Shown here: piece by piece, positions 7,884 through 15,319 of the stretch
How positions within the stretch are numbered: the first letter of the stretch is position 1
How the letters are laid out: each line of letters opens with the position of its first letter
DNA from: a virus
Direction: 5' to 3' (one strand)
Length of the DNA stretch: 64,000 nt
IMG/VR virus record: IMGVR_UViG_3300025881_000985
Coordinates: 124,001 to 188,000 of that record
Translations under genes and position numbers: made by a program
Notes under the pieces: generated by a model
Database searches by the model: none
What the model was told of the DNA's origin: nothing
Seen by the model: only the letters and a program-made list of their open reading frames with translations

Positions 7884-8135
7884 TTTAAATATTCTCCCGG
7901 GAATGTTAAAGATAAGCAATGTAATAACTCGATTTGGTACCATTGCTATTACTGTGCTTAGTAATATTATTTATGCTAGAAGCAGATTTAGATACTTTTT
8001 AACTAGTATATTAAAAGGCCTTGTAATGATGGGGATCTGCTCTTTCAACTACATTTATTTATGGATAAAATATCAAAAAAATGTAATTTTTTTAGGTTTT
8101 CAATGATTTCAATAGGTTAGCACCCCATAAAAAGG
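7884..8135 (-). other. intergenic region with two CATAAATAA motifs
   Basis: No gene is supported here on either strand. Reading on the minus strand, CATAAATAA occurs twice (8063-8055 and 7975-7967), similar to the other late-type elements and pointing towards the DctP-like gene. The right end merges into the plus-strand promoter at 8136. A short A-run/T-run pair near 8085-8098 could form a weak hairpin. Confidence 0.4.
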
Positions 8136-8164
8136 TTGACCTTTTGGGAAAGATGCCGTATACT
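8136..8164 (+). promoter_or_regulatory. sigma70-type promoter
   Basis: TTGACC (8136-8141), 17 bases, TATACT (8159-8164). The -35 lies in AAAAGGT-TG-ACCTTTT (8130-8145), a 7-base inverted repeat, and the -10 lies in GTATAC-T-GTATAC. The leader ATAAGGAATTAGGAG is shared almost exactly with the promoters at 10542 and 11879. Confidence 0.8.
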
Positions 8165-8194
8165 GTATACATAATAAGGAATTAGGAGCAAGAC

Positions 8195-8539
8195 ATGAAA
8201 TACCAAATTCACCAAGTGCAACTTACAGACGCTGAAGTAGATAAGATCAACGCCGAAGGGCACGATGCGGTAGAGCGTCATGCAATGAAGTTGAAGATGT
8301 CCTTTAGCGAAGATGCTGGTGGAATTGCTAGCCGCATGTATGGTCAGGGCTTTTATGATCACGTTGCTAACATTACTGCTGATAGCCTCGAGGGTGTGTT
8401 CCATACAGGTAACATGGGTCCTGAGGAGAACATCGAGCGTTTGGCGCAGATGAGCAGTGTTAGCGTTGGTGACTTAGTTATTGCTGAGAACGGTGATAAG
8501 CATGTAGTTGCTAGTTTTGGTTTTAAGGAGGTATTCTAA
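8195..8539 (+). CDS. small unknown protein
   Basis: A 114-residue protein with an Asp/Glu-rich start (QVQLTDAEVDKINAEGHDAVERH) and a C-terminal beta-like part (VSVGDLVIAENGDKHVVASFGF). No family recognised. AGGAG lies before the ATG. First gene of a set of three small genes downstream of the promoter at 8136. Confidence 0.7.
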   Translation: MKYQIHQVQLTDAEVDKINAEGHDAVERHAMKLKMSFSEDAGGIASRMYGQGFYDHVANITADSLEGVFHTGNMGPEENIERLAQMSSVSVGDLVIAENGDKHVVASFGFKEVF

Positions 8540-8540
8540 A

Positions 8541-8714
8541 ATGACTGTATACGAGCTGATTGATTTTCTTCAGGGTGCCAATCCCTTGGCCGAAGTATTC
8601 ATTGAGACGTACTCATGCGGTGAAACGTTTCGTGAACCTCTAACTGGCGAATGGTTGGAATTTCACGATATTGATGACAAACGAGCTGTTGTAATTGACG
8701 CGGCCATCAACTAA
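8541..8714 (+). CDS. very small unknown protein
   Basis: A 57-residue protein starting at the ATG at 8541, chosen because AAGGAGGT stands 8 bases upstream, overlapping the end of the previous gene. The sequence MTVYELIDFLQGANPLAEV resembles the start of small phage proteins that bind or inhibit host factors, but no function can be given. Confidence 0.65.
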   Translation: MTVYELIDFLQGANPLAEVFIETYSCGETFREPLTGEWLEFHDIDDKRAVVIDAAIN

Positions 8715-8743
8715 CATCAACGAACACAAATAGAGGATTTGAC

Positions 8744-8899
8744 ATGTATTATTATAATGTTTATGCTGGCACCAAACATATTAATTTAGTTCGTGCAATT
8801 AGCGAACAAGATGCTATTAATCAGGTGTACATGAAGTTTGGTGGTGCTAGTAGATACACAGGATATAGTGCCGATAATTTTGTTGCAATCCGAGCATAA
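8744..8899 (+). CDS. 51-residue unknown protein
   Basis: A short gene with ATG at 8744, AGAGGA upstream, and TAA at 8897-8899. The product starts MYYYNVYAGTKHINLVRAI and continues SEQDAINQVYMKFGG, an arrangement like small phage proteins in which a YxVxA-type strand is followed by a helix. It ends right where the next promoter/terminator element begins, which supports it being real. Confidence 0.6.
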   Translation: MYYYNVYAGTKHINLVRAISEQDAINQVYMKFGGASRYTGYSADNFVAIRA

Positions 8900-8904
8900 A
8901 AAGG

Positions 8905-8934
8905 TTGACCCTAAGGACCTTTTAGTGTTATAAT
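8905..8934 (+). promoter_or_regulatory. sigma70-type promoter inside a terminator-like hairpin
   Basis: TTGACC (8905-8910), 18 bases, TATAAT (8929-8934). The -35 is enclosed by AAAAGGT (8899-8905) and ACCTTTT (8917-8923), which can form a hairpin that would end the upstream transcript. A TATAA-TAAG-TTATA dyad covers the -10. Confidence 0.75.
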
Positions 8935-8969
8935 AAGTTATAGTTAAACAACTTGAGGTAATTATTAAA

Positions 8970-9218
8970 ATGTCTACATACACCACACAACAACAACTTT
9001 TTCTGTTCCTAGGCGAGATTACCATTAACCCTAACGTTCCTGCAAGTGTGCAAGAGGACGCCCTAGCGTTACAAGCAAAAATGGGAGATTATGCTAGTAT
9101 GCAACTGCCTTACCACCCCAGCGAGGAGGAATTTGTAGCAGTTTATACTAACACAGCAAAAAAGCACCCCTGTGCTACTCTTAATCCCAAGCAATACATG
9201 TACACACACAAGGATTAA
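8970..9218 (+). CDS. small unknown protein
   Basis: An 82-residue protein with its own promoter. It starts MSTYTTQQQLFLFLGEITI; GAGGT lies upstream of the ATG. No domain is recognised. The single-gene transcription unit suggests an early host-takeover function, by analogy with other phages. Confidence 0.65.
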   Translation: MSTYTTQQQLFLFLGEITINPNVPASVQEDALALQAKMGDYASMQLPYHPSEEEFVAVYTNTAKKHPCATLNPKQYMYTHKD

Positions 9219-9265
9219 AATCCACTTGTTGACTAAATTAATTTGATATTTTGGCAAGAAAATGG

Positions 9266-9294
9266 TTGACATATTACATTTTATCGTGTACTAT
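9266..9294 (+). promoter_or_regulatory. sigma70-type promoter for the MoxR-type ATPase
   Basis: TTGACA (9266-9271), 17 bases, TACTAT (9289-9294). Downstream, AGCTAA-AAAA-TTAGCT (9304-9319) can form a hairpin at the 5' end of the transcript. Confidence 0.75.
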
Positions 9295-9347
9295 GTATAT
9301 ATAAGCTAAAAAATTAGCTATTAACAGATAGAAAGGCCCGTGACGCT

Positions 9348-10457
9348 ATGACTACTATTACTACTGAAAGAACTGTTACTGTACGAGACGCAAAGACTCG
9401 TTTACTTCGTTGCTTTAAAAAACAACGTCCTGTATTTTTATGGGGACCTCCGGGTGTTGGCAAATCTGAGGTTGTTAATGACCTTACTACCGAACTTGGT
9501 GGGTTTATGATTGATCTTCGTTTAGGTCAAATGGATCCTACAGATATTCGAGGTATTCCATACTTCAACAAAGAACTTGGTGTAATGGATTGGGCACCGC
9601 CAATTGATCTTCCTACTGAAGAGATGGCCGCTGAGTACCCAATGGTTACTTTGTTCTTAGACGAAATGAACAGTGCCGCACCGGCTGTACAAGCCGCTGG
9701 TTATCAGCTAATTCTTAACAGACGAATTGGCAAGTACAAATTGCCCGACAACGTTGTGATTGTTGCCGCAGGTAACCGTGAAAGTGATAAAGGTGTTACT
9801 TACAGAATGCCTAGCCCACTTGCTAATCGTTTTGTACACCTTGAAGTCCGTCCAGAATTTGAAAGCTGGTTGGAGTGGGCAGTAAACAAGAAGATCCACA
9901 AAGATGTGGTTGGTTACTTGTCTTTTGCTAAATCAGACTTGTTTGATTTTGATCCTAAGAGCCCAAGCAGAGCTTTTGCTACACCACGTACCTGGACTTT
10001 TATGTCAGATCTTCTTGAAGACGAAGATATTGGTGTTGACGAACTTGCTGACTTAGCATCTGGTACTATTGGTGAAGGGCTCGCTATTAGGTTCATGGCT
10101 CACCGTAAGGTTGCTAAAGATATGCCTAACCCAGAAGATATTCTTTCTGGCAAGGTTAAAACAATGAAGGTTACTGAAGTTTCAGCAATGTATGCTTTGG
10201 TTACTGGAATGTGCTACGAACTGCAAGAGCAGTTTAAGAAGCCTGAGACCAAAACAGATATGACTGAGTGGCACAAAATGGCTGATAACTTCCTTCGCTT
10301 TATGATGGACAACTTCACTACTGAGTTGGTTGTTATGGGTGCAAAGGTTTCGTTGGCTACTTACAACCTTCCGTTAATTCCTGGAAAGCTCAAGAACTTT
10401 AACGAGTTCCACGAAAGTTATGGCAAGTACATAACGAATGCGAGTGCCAAAAACTAA
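9348..10457 (+). CDS. MoxR-type AAA+ ATPase
   Basis: A 369-residue ATPase. Walker A is GPPGVGKS (33-40), Walker B TLFLDEMNSA (about 101-110), sensor 1 around Asn143 in VIVAAGNRESD, and an Arg-finger candidate in MPSPLANRFVHLEV. This is the MoxR/CbbQ group, whose members work with VWA proteins as chaperones for metal insertion or complex remodelling. The next gene encodes such a VWA protein, so the two are expected to form a complex. It has its own promoter (9266). A GC-rich stem-loop (10481-10510) follows the stop. Confidence 0.9.
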   Translation: MTTITTERTVTVRDAKTRLLRCFKKQRPVFLWGPPGVGKSEVVNDLTTELGGFMIDLRLGQMDPTDIRGIPYFNKELGVMDWAPPIDLPTEEMAAEYPMVTLFLDEMNSAAPAVQAAGYQLILNRRIGKYKLPDNVVIVAAGNRESDKGVTYRMPSPLANRFVHLEVRPEFESWLEWAVNKKIHKDVVGYLSFAKSDLFDFDPKSPSRAFATPRTWTFMSDLLEDEDIGVDELADLASGTIGEGLAIRFMAHRKVAKDMPNPEDILSGKVKTMKVTEVSAMYALVTGMCYELQEQFKKPETKTDMTEWHKMADNFLRFMMDNFTTELVVMGAKVSLATYNLPLIPGKLKNFNEFHESYGKYITNASAKN

Positions 10458-10480
10458 CTGAATCGCTGTCACGGGCGGTA

Positions 10481-10510
10481 TGGGGGCAGGTTTTATCCGT
10501 AAGACCCCCA
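10481..10510 (+). terminator. possible stem-loop between the MoxR and VWA genes
   Basis: TGGGGG (10481-10486) and CCCCCA (10505-10510) can pair over an 18-base loop, followed by CTTTATT. The stem is GC-rich but the T-tract is weak, so it may attenuate rather than fully stop transcription. Confidence 0.4.
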
Positions 10511-10541
10511 CTTTATTACCGTTGATATCGACACTTTTTGG

Positions 10542-10570
10542 TTGACATTTGGTAAAAGATGTTATATAAT
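10542..10570 (+). promoter_or_regulatory. consensus sigma70 promoter for the VWA gene
   Basis: TTGACA (10542-10547), 17 bases, TATAAT (10565-10570): both hexamers match the consensus exactly. GTTATATA-ATG-TATATAAC (10561-10579) is an 8-base perfect inverted repeat over the -10. Leader: CAATTAGGAATTAGGAG. Confidence 0.9.
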
Positions 10571-10601
10571 GTATATAACAATTAGGAATTAGGAGTTTTT
10601 T

Positions 10602-11873
10602 ATGTCTCAGGCAAGTTCAACATTAGCAGAAAAATCTAAAGAAAAAACTGTTACAGATCCTGTTGCAGATAATAAAGCCAGAGAGATGCTGATTACTGCT
10701 CGTGTTGGTTTGTTGCTTAAGGCACCATTCTTTGGTAACATTGCTACTAGAATGGATTTGATTAATGCAGACGATTGGTGCCCGACAGCGGCAACAGATG
10801 GCCGTCGTTTTTATTATAATTCCGCTTTTGTTAATTCACTTCCGTTGCGTCAGCTAGAGTTCTTAGTAGGACACGAAGTATTACATGCGGTATATGATCA
10901 CTGTGGTAGACGTATTGACCGTGATCCTAAGATATGGAATATTGCCGCTGACTATTGTGTGAACTCAGATCTATTAGAACAAAAAGTTGGTGAACGTATT
11001 ACTGTGGTGCCAATTTTGTTTGCTCACAAATACGTTGGTTGGGCATGTGAAGGTGTATATGATGACCTTATTGAAAACTCATCTGAAGAGCAACTAAGCG
11101 AATTACTTCAGCAGGTACTTGACGAACACCTTGATGGTGATGATGGTATGGGTTCTGAAACTGATTCAAAGGATGGCAAAGGTCGTCCTACAATGTCAGA
11201 TGCTGAACGTAGACAGATACGTGATGACATTAAAGAGGCTGTTCTTAATGCGGCTGAAACTGTAGATGCTGGTGATTTGCCTAGTGGTGTTAAACGACTT
11301 ATTCAAAATATGACTAAGCCAGTTATCCGTTGGCAGGATCTCATTGAGCAACAGATACAGAGTGTTATCCGCAATGATTTTTCATTCTCGAGAATCAGCC
11401 GTAAGGGTTGGCACAACGATGCAATTATGCCAGGTATGATTCCTGGAGAGCAGATTGATGTTTGTATTGCTTTTGATATGAGTGGGTCAATTGGAGTAGA
11501 AGATGCGAGTGCCTTCCTAAGTGAGGTACAAGGTATTATGGAACAGTACACAGAATACAATATTCGTATTTGGAGTTTTGATACTGCCGTATACAATGAG
11601 CAGATGTTTACAAGCGACAATATGAGAGATATTACTGAATATGAGCCACAAGGTGGTGGTGGTACCGACTTTATGTGTAACTGGGAATATATGAAAGAAC
11701 AAGGGATTGAACCCAAAAAATTCATTATGTTTACAGATGGTATGCCATGGGATAGTTGGGGTGATGAACACTATTGTGATACAGTATTCATTATCAAAGG
11801 CAACGAAGATGTACAACCACCATTTGGTATTTGGGCTAGTTACGAAAAAGAAGTTAGTAAACAAGCGGCATAA
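10602..11873 (+). CDS. VWA-domain protein with DUF2201-type metallopeptidase-like N-terminus
   Basis: A 423-residue partner of the MoxR ATPase. The N-terminal domain has HEVLH (91-95) followed by IWNIAADYCVN, the zinc-site pattern of the putative metallopeptidase part of DUF2201. A charged linker follows (about 175-225). The C-terminal VWA-like domain has the MIDAS residues D292-x-S-x-S (FDMSGSIG), Thr355 in GGGGTDF and Asp379 in MFTDGMP. VWA domains bind a target through a metal ion, and the ATPase would then remodel it. The target is unknown; phage or host complex assembly, or counter-defence, are possibilities. Confidence 0.85.
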   Translation: MSQASSTLAEKSKEKTVTDPVADNKAREMLITARVGLLLKAPFFGNIATRMDLINADDWCPTAATDGRRFYYNSAFVNSLPLRQLEFLVGHEVLHAVYDHCGRRIDRDPKIWNIAADYCVNSDLLEQKVGERITVVPILFAHKYVGWACEGVYDDLIENSSEEQLSELLQQVLDEHLDGDDGMGSETDSKDGKGRPTMSDAERRQIRDDIKEAVLNAAETVDAGDLPSGVKRLIQNMTKPVIRWQDLIEQQIQSVIRNDFSFSRISRKGWHNDAIMPGMIPGEQIDVCIAFDMSGSIGVEDASAFLSEVQGIMEQYTEYNIRIWSFDTAVYNEQMFTSDNMRDITEYEPQGGGGTDFMCNWEYMKEQGIEPKKFIMFTDGMPWDSWGDEHYCDTVFIIKGNEDVQPPFGIWASYEKEVSKQAA

Positions 11874-11878
11874 AACGG

Positions 11879-11907
11879 TTGACTTTTCTTAAGAACTATC
11901 GTATACT
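11879..11907 (+). promoter_or_regulatory. sigma70-type promoter
   Basis: TTGACT (11879-11884), 17 bases, TATACT (11902-11907). TATACT-ACA-AGTATA (11902-11916) is a perfect 6-base inverted repeat. The leader ATAAGGAATTGGAG matches that at 8136 and 10542. Confidence 0.85.
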
Positions 11908-11936
11908 ACAAGTATAATAAGGAATTGGAGAAGCTC

Positions 11937-12794
11937 GTGATTACGAAAACCTTAAAATTAATTGCAGTAGCTGGTTTACTAGCTGGAACTTCAGCATGTA
12001 ATTCAGCTACACTTAGTACCGTTTATGAAGGTACTCACAAGGACCTTAGTTATAAGAGTTCACAGGCATATGGAATTGGAAACAGGATTTTCAAGCCTGC
12101 TAATTTTAACGGTGGAGCAGTATTGTTTCTTCCTAGTTGTACTGGTGTACAACATTTTAATTCAACAGACATTAAACGTAACTGGATTGATCCGTTATTG
12201 GAGCAAGGTTACGTAGTTGCCGTTACTGATTACAACGAAGGTCGTAGTGCAAGCCGTCCTTGGAACTGTGGTAAGAATAAACATCTATCACATGATCGTT
12301 TAGTACGTGATGTATACAACGGTGTGCAGGCTCTTGCTGAAGTGCCAGGTGTAAACAAAAATCAAATCTTTACCATTGGAACCAGCCTAGGTGGACAGAT
12401 TGGTGCCGCGGCAATTGATGGTCATGTTATTGACAAAGCCGAAAAGCAGGGTCTTGCTACTCCAAGAGCTCATGTAAGTTTGTATGCAGGTTGTGCTTAC
12501 CCAAGCCAAACTTATCTTGATAGCAGTATTAAACGTCCGGTACTTTGGATGTCTGGAAGTGATGACGTTGAAGTTGGCGAAGGATGTAGCAGTTGGTTAT
12601 ATAGTAGTATCACAAAGAAGTTGCCTGAGAGCAAGTTTATTGAGTATGATGCAACTCACTGTTGGGATTGCCAACAACTAAATGGTTTTAGCAAAAACAC
12701 TTACTACGGACATCAAGTTTATACATACAACGAAGATGTAACTGCAAAAAGCCAAGACGAAACTTTTAAATTTATTGATAGGTTTATGAAATGA
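11937..12794 (+). CDS. exported alpha/beta hydrolase, dienelactone-hydrolase-like, possible lipoprotein
   Basis: I place the start at the GTG at 11937, six bases after GGAG, giving 285 residues; a TTG at 11925 would place the start over the ribosome site. The N-terminus ITKTLKLIAVAGLLAG then TSAC looks like a signal peptide, with a Cys that could be lipidated although the lipobox is imperfect. The hydrolase core has the nucleophile elbow GTSLGG, a later Asp in MSGSDDVE, and His in DATHCWDC, giving a Ser-Asp-His triad. It should act in the periplasm or at the membrane on an ester substrate not known from sequence. Confidence 0.75.
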   Translation: MITKTLKLIAVAGLLAGTSACNSATLSTVYEGTHKDLSYKSSQAYGIGNRIFKPANFNGGAVLFLPSCTGVQHFNSTDIKRNWIDPLLEQGYVVAVTDYNEGRSASRPWNCGKNKHLSHDRLVRDVYNGVQALAEVPGVNKNQIFTIGTSLGGQIGAAAIDGHVIDKAEKQGLATPRAHVSLYAGCAYPSQTYLDSSIKRPVLWMSGSDDVEVGEGCSSWLYSSITKKLPESKFIEYDATHCWDCQQLNGFSKNTYYGHQVYTYNEDVTAKSQDETFKFIDRFMK

Positions 12795-13105
12795 CAGCAA
12801 TGGATCCAGAAACAACAAAAGAAGAAATTGATATTGGCCCCAAGTGGGCCAATATTCCTGAAGATTTAGAGAGTGCCATCGAACGAATTAAAAGACTTGA
12901 ATGGGTACTTTCTGATCTAAGTCGTAGTGTTGAAATTGCAATAGCAATGGACAGGCCCGAGTTAATGAATGAGTTCATAGTTACTGCAAACAAAGAACTT
13001 GAAACTAAAATTGATCAGATTCACAATGACGATCAACAGCCTATTAAAATTGTTCGTGTAGTAGACGACGTCAGTGATAAGGAAGAAAAAGATGCTAAAG
13101 TTTAA
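12791..13105 (+). CDS. small coiled-coil-like unknown protein
   Basis: A 104-residue protein whose ATG overlaps the previous stop (ATGA). Helical and charged (AIERIKRLEWVLSDLSRSVEIAIAMD; ELETKIDQIHNDD), suggesting a short coiled coil. No domain recognised. Confidence 0.65.
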   Translation: MTAMDPETTKEEIDIGPKWANIPEDLESAIERIKRLEWVLSDLSRSVEIAIAMDRPELMNEFIVTANKELETKIDQIHNDDQQPIKIVRVVDDVSDKEEKDAKV

Positions 13106-13388
13106 TGAGCCAAATGCTATTGAAGTACAAGGTCTCAGACGTTTATATCATCTTCCACCGCATTTTGACAGTGTAACATTCAATCTTTATGTACATGAAA
13201 AAGATGTTACAGATTGGATTTATGAAAACTTAAATAGTCGTTTCTATGTTGGACCTTTTGCACAAAAAGATATGCAAAATATTGGATCAAGAGAGATGAC
13301 ACATATAGCAGGATTTGAAGAAAATAGCGAAGCCAGTTACTTTGCTTTATTGATGGATACGTTCAATAGTTCAAAAATTACGTACTAA
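13092..13388 (+). CDS. small unknown protein
   Basis: The likely start is the ATG at 13092 with GGAAG upstream, giving 98 residues and overlapping the previous gene by 14 bases; an earlier in-frame ATG at 13074 lacks a ribosome site. The sequence starts MLKFNEPNAIEVQGLRRLY and ends with a helical part. No family recognised. Confidence 0.65.
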   Translation: MLKFNEPNAIEVQGLRRLYHLPPHFDSVTFNLYVHEKDVTDWIYENLNSRFYVGPFAQKDMQNIGSREMTHIAGFEENSEASYFALLMDTFNSSKITY

Positions 13389-13466
13389 CCGAAATAATAT
13401 TTGGATACAGTACAAATACACGTTAAATAACAGAGTAGTTTATTCAATTAAAGGAGACTAAAAACT

Positions 13467-13823
13467 ATGAGTGATGAAGTAGAAAACGAAGTAGTTGAAG
13501 CACCAGAGCCAGTAAGTACTGAGCCAACTCCCCCAGGCGACACACCAAGTGCCGCAGGATTAGGCGTTAGTGACTTATTGTTAATGTTGCAAACTATCCA
13601 AGTTATTGCCAGACGCGGTGGTTTTCGTGCCGATGAAATGGCAAATGTAGGCGGACTTCATGACCGTTTACTTAACTTTCTGGAAACTAGCGGAGCAATC
13701 ACCAGAGAAGCTCCTAAGACAGAAGGTACACAATCAGAAGGTTCTATCTCAGACGCACCAGCAGAAGGCGATAATATCGCTAGTGAATTAAGTGGTGACG
13801 ATGAGGAGCCAGCAGGAGAATAA
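13467..13823 (+). CDS. acidic, Pro/Glu-rich unknown protein
   Basis: A 118-residue protein, strongly acidic and low in complexity at both ends (VVEAPEPVSTEPTPP; SGDDEEPAGE), with a helical core (VSDLLLMLQTIQVIARRGG). AAGGAGA precedes the ATG. A weak TTGGAT-17-TAAATA pair lies at 13401-13429 but I do not rely on it. A scaffold-like or protein-binding role is possible; no homologue is recognised. Confidence 0.65.
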   Translation: MSDEVENEVVEAPEPVSTEPTPPGDTPSAAGLGVSDLLLMLQTIQVIARRGGFRADEMANVGGLHDRLLNFLETSGAITREAPKTEGTQSEGSISDAPAEGDNIASELSGDDEEPAGE

Positions 13824-13825
13824 AA

Positions 13826-14518
13826 ATGGCAGGTTTTACAAAACACGTAGCTCAGCATAATCAACGTAAATGTGTAGTCGCATTTAGACAAGTACCAGAT
13901 GAAGCACATATGGCTCTCGTTGTATATACTGATGATTTACCAGCACAAGTACACGATGAATTAATTAAAGCAGTTGATAGCGAGCCGGCTCAAGCCACTC
14001 CAGATCTAGCTGATGTACTTCATCGTACAACTATGTCGGACAATAGAAATTTACTAGATGTTCTACACAACGAACATCGTATTAAAAAGGTACCAACTAA
14101 TCAGGTATTGTTGACTCCTAATGTTTCAACCAAGCAAAGATTAGATGAGGTTAATACATTACTAGCAGATATTAAAGCTGGTAATGAAGCCGCACAAAAG
14201 GCCAAAGCACTAGATGAAAATCAAGGTATGGCCGCTAATCATGCAAGGGCTTATAATAGAGGAAGAGATGTTGGTGAACCGCCAGCACCTATGGAGACAG
14301 TTGCACCGCCAGTAATTAATGCACCGGATGGTGGAGTATTATCCAATGAGGCAATCGCAACTAATTTACTGGAACAAGCCAAAGCTCATGAAACCAATGC
14401 AAAGGGATTAATGGCTGAAGCAAAGCGATTAAAAGAAGAAGCTAAAGGGCTCAATCCAAATGTCAAAAGTACCACAACCCGCAAAAAGACGACGAGGACC
14501 AAAAAGCAAACGGCTTAA
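13826..14518 (+). CDS. conserved-looking phage protein of unknown function
   Basis: A 230-residue protein starting MAGFTKHVAQHNQRKCVVAF with CAGGAGA before the ATG. The first 70 residues look folded, a Pro-rich linker follows (GEPPAPMETVAPPVINAP), then a helix rich in Ala, Lys and Glu (AKAHETNAKGLMAEAKRLKE) and a very basic tail (TTTRKKTTRTKKQTA) that could bind nucleic acid. It overlaps the next gene by 59 bases. Confidence 0.7.
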   Translation: MAGFTKHVAQHNQRKCVVAFRQVPDEAHMALVVYTDDLPAQVHDELIKAVDSEPAQATPDLADVLHRTTMSDNRNLLDVLHNEHRIKKVPTNQVLLTPNVSTKQRLDEVNTLLADIKAGNEAAQKAKALDENQGMAANHARAYNRGRDVGEPPAPMETVAPPVINAPDGGVLSNEAIATNLLEQAKAHETNAKGLMAEAKRLKEEAKGLNPNVKSTTTRKKTTRTKKQTA

Positions 14519-14816
14519 GATTACCAAGAAAGACAAGTGGGAACGAATACTAAACGATGTTGATAAAGCTCAAGTTCCAATCACTTGTTTGGAGTCGTTA
14601 GACGTTAATCTTAAAGACGGGTCTGTAGTAAGAATTGATATTCAGGAATTGCTTGACGAAGGTCAGCTACACCCTGATGAAATTGAGCTACAAATTAATA
14701 CTCGTTTATCCGATATGGAAGATATTATACGAGATGTAGATTTTTATATTAATCTCGACTCAGTTGCAAATAGTGTGCAACCATTAACAGATAAAATATT
14801 AAAGGATCTTACATGA
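14460..14816 (+). CDS. small unknown protein with basic N-terminus
   Basis: A 118-residue protein. The N-terminus is very basic (QPAKRRRGPKSKRLKITKK), the rest acidic and helical (LLDEGQLHPDEIELQINTRL). It starts inside the previous gene with AAAGGG upstream and ends in an ATGA overlap with the DHFR gene, so it belongs to the same translation-coupled unit. Confidence 0.65.
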   Translation: MSKVPQPAKRRRGPKSKRLKITKKDKWERILNDVDKAQVPITCLESLDVNLKDGSVVRIDIQELLDEGQLHPDEIELQINTRLSDMEDIIRDVDFYINLDSVANSVQPLTDKILKDLT

Positions 14817-15319
14817 TATCAGCATTACTAGCAGTAGATTCAAGAGGAGGAATGGGATATAAAGGCACATTGCCTTGGTATGTTCCAGAAGACTTGCAAA
14901 AGTTTAAAGACCTCACTATGAATAATGTTGTAGTAATGGGAAGAAAGACTTGGGACGATAAGAAGATGCCCAAGCCATTGGTAAACCGAACTTGTTACGT
15001 AGTAACTTCTCGCCCTGATACACTAGGTGATCATGCTTTACCAATTAACGGAACTAACCTTGAGAAGTCCATATTAGATTTAGAATTCAAACATCAAGAT
15101 AAAAAAATATATGTTATTGGTGGACCTAAAATAATCATGCAGGTTCATAATATATTAGATCAAATACACATCACTCAAATTCAAGGTCAATTTAAAACTG
15201 ATGTTAGAATCAATGTTGACAATTTAGTAACTCGTGATTTTATTCCAAGAAGCAGTTCATCAGGGCCAGACCAAAAAGCGACATTTATACGTTATGAAAA
15301 ATTATTTAAACGCCATTAA
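14813..15319 (+). CDS. folA: dihydrofolate reductase
   Basis: A 168-residue DHFR that regenerates tetrahydrofolate with NADPH, needed because the following ThyA oxidises the cofactor. Motifs: ISALLAVDSRGGMGYKG, LPWYVPEDLQKFK with the substrate-binding Asp, VVMGRKTW (NADPH site) and IYVIGGPKII. Length is normal for the family. It starts on ATGA with the previous gene and overlaps ThyA by 26 bases. Confidence 0.95.
   Translation: MISALLAVDSRGGMGYKGTLPWYVPEDLQKFKDLTMNNVVVMGRKTWDDKKMPKPLVNRTCYVVTSRPDTLGDHALPINGTNLEKSILDLEFKHQDKKIYVIGGPKIIMQVHNILDQIHITQIQGQFKTDVRINVDNLVTRDFIPRSSSSGPDQKATFIRYEKLFKRH

Noticed and set aside
7738-8106. Plus-strand open frame of 122 codons
   Set aside because: It lies antisense to the DctP-like gene and the gap behind it, has no ribosome site and gives no family-like sequence.
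9229-9257. TTGACT 37 bases before the MoxR promoter as a second promoter
   Set aside because: No -10 box at an acceptable distance (TGGCAA at 17 bases).
15234-15293. N-terminal extension of thymidylate synthase to 15234
   Set aside because: The extra 20 residues overlap DHFR coding sequence and do not resemble any ThyA start; the ATG at 15294 gives the usual N-terminus.
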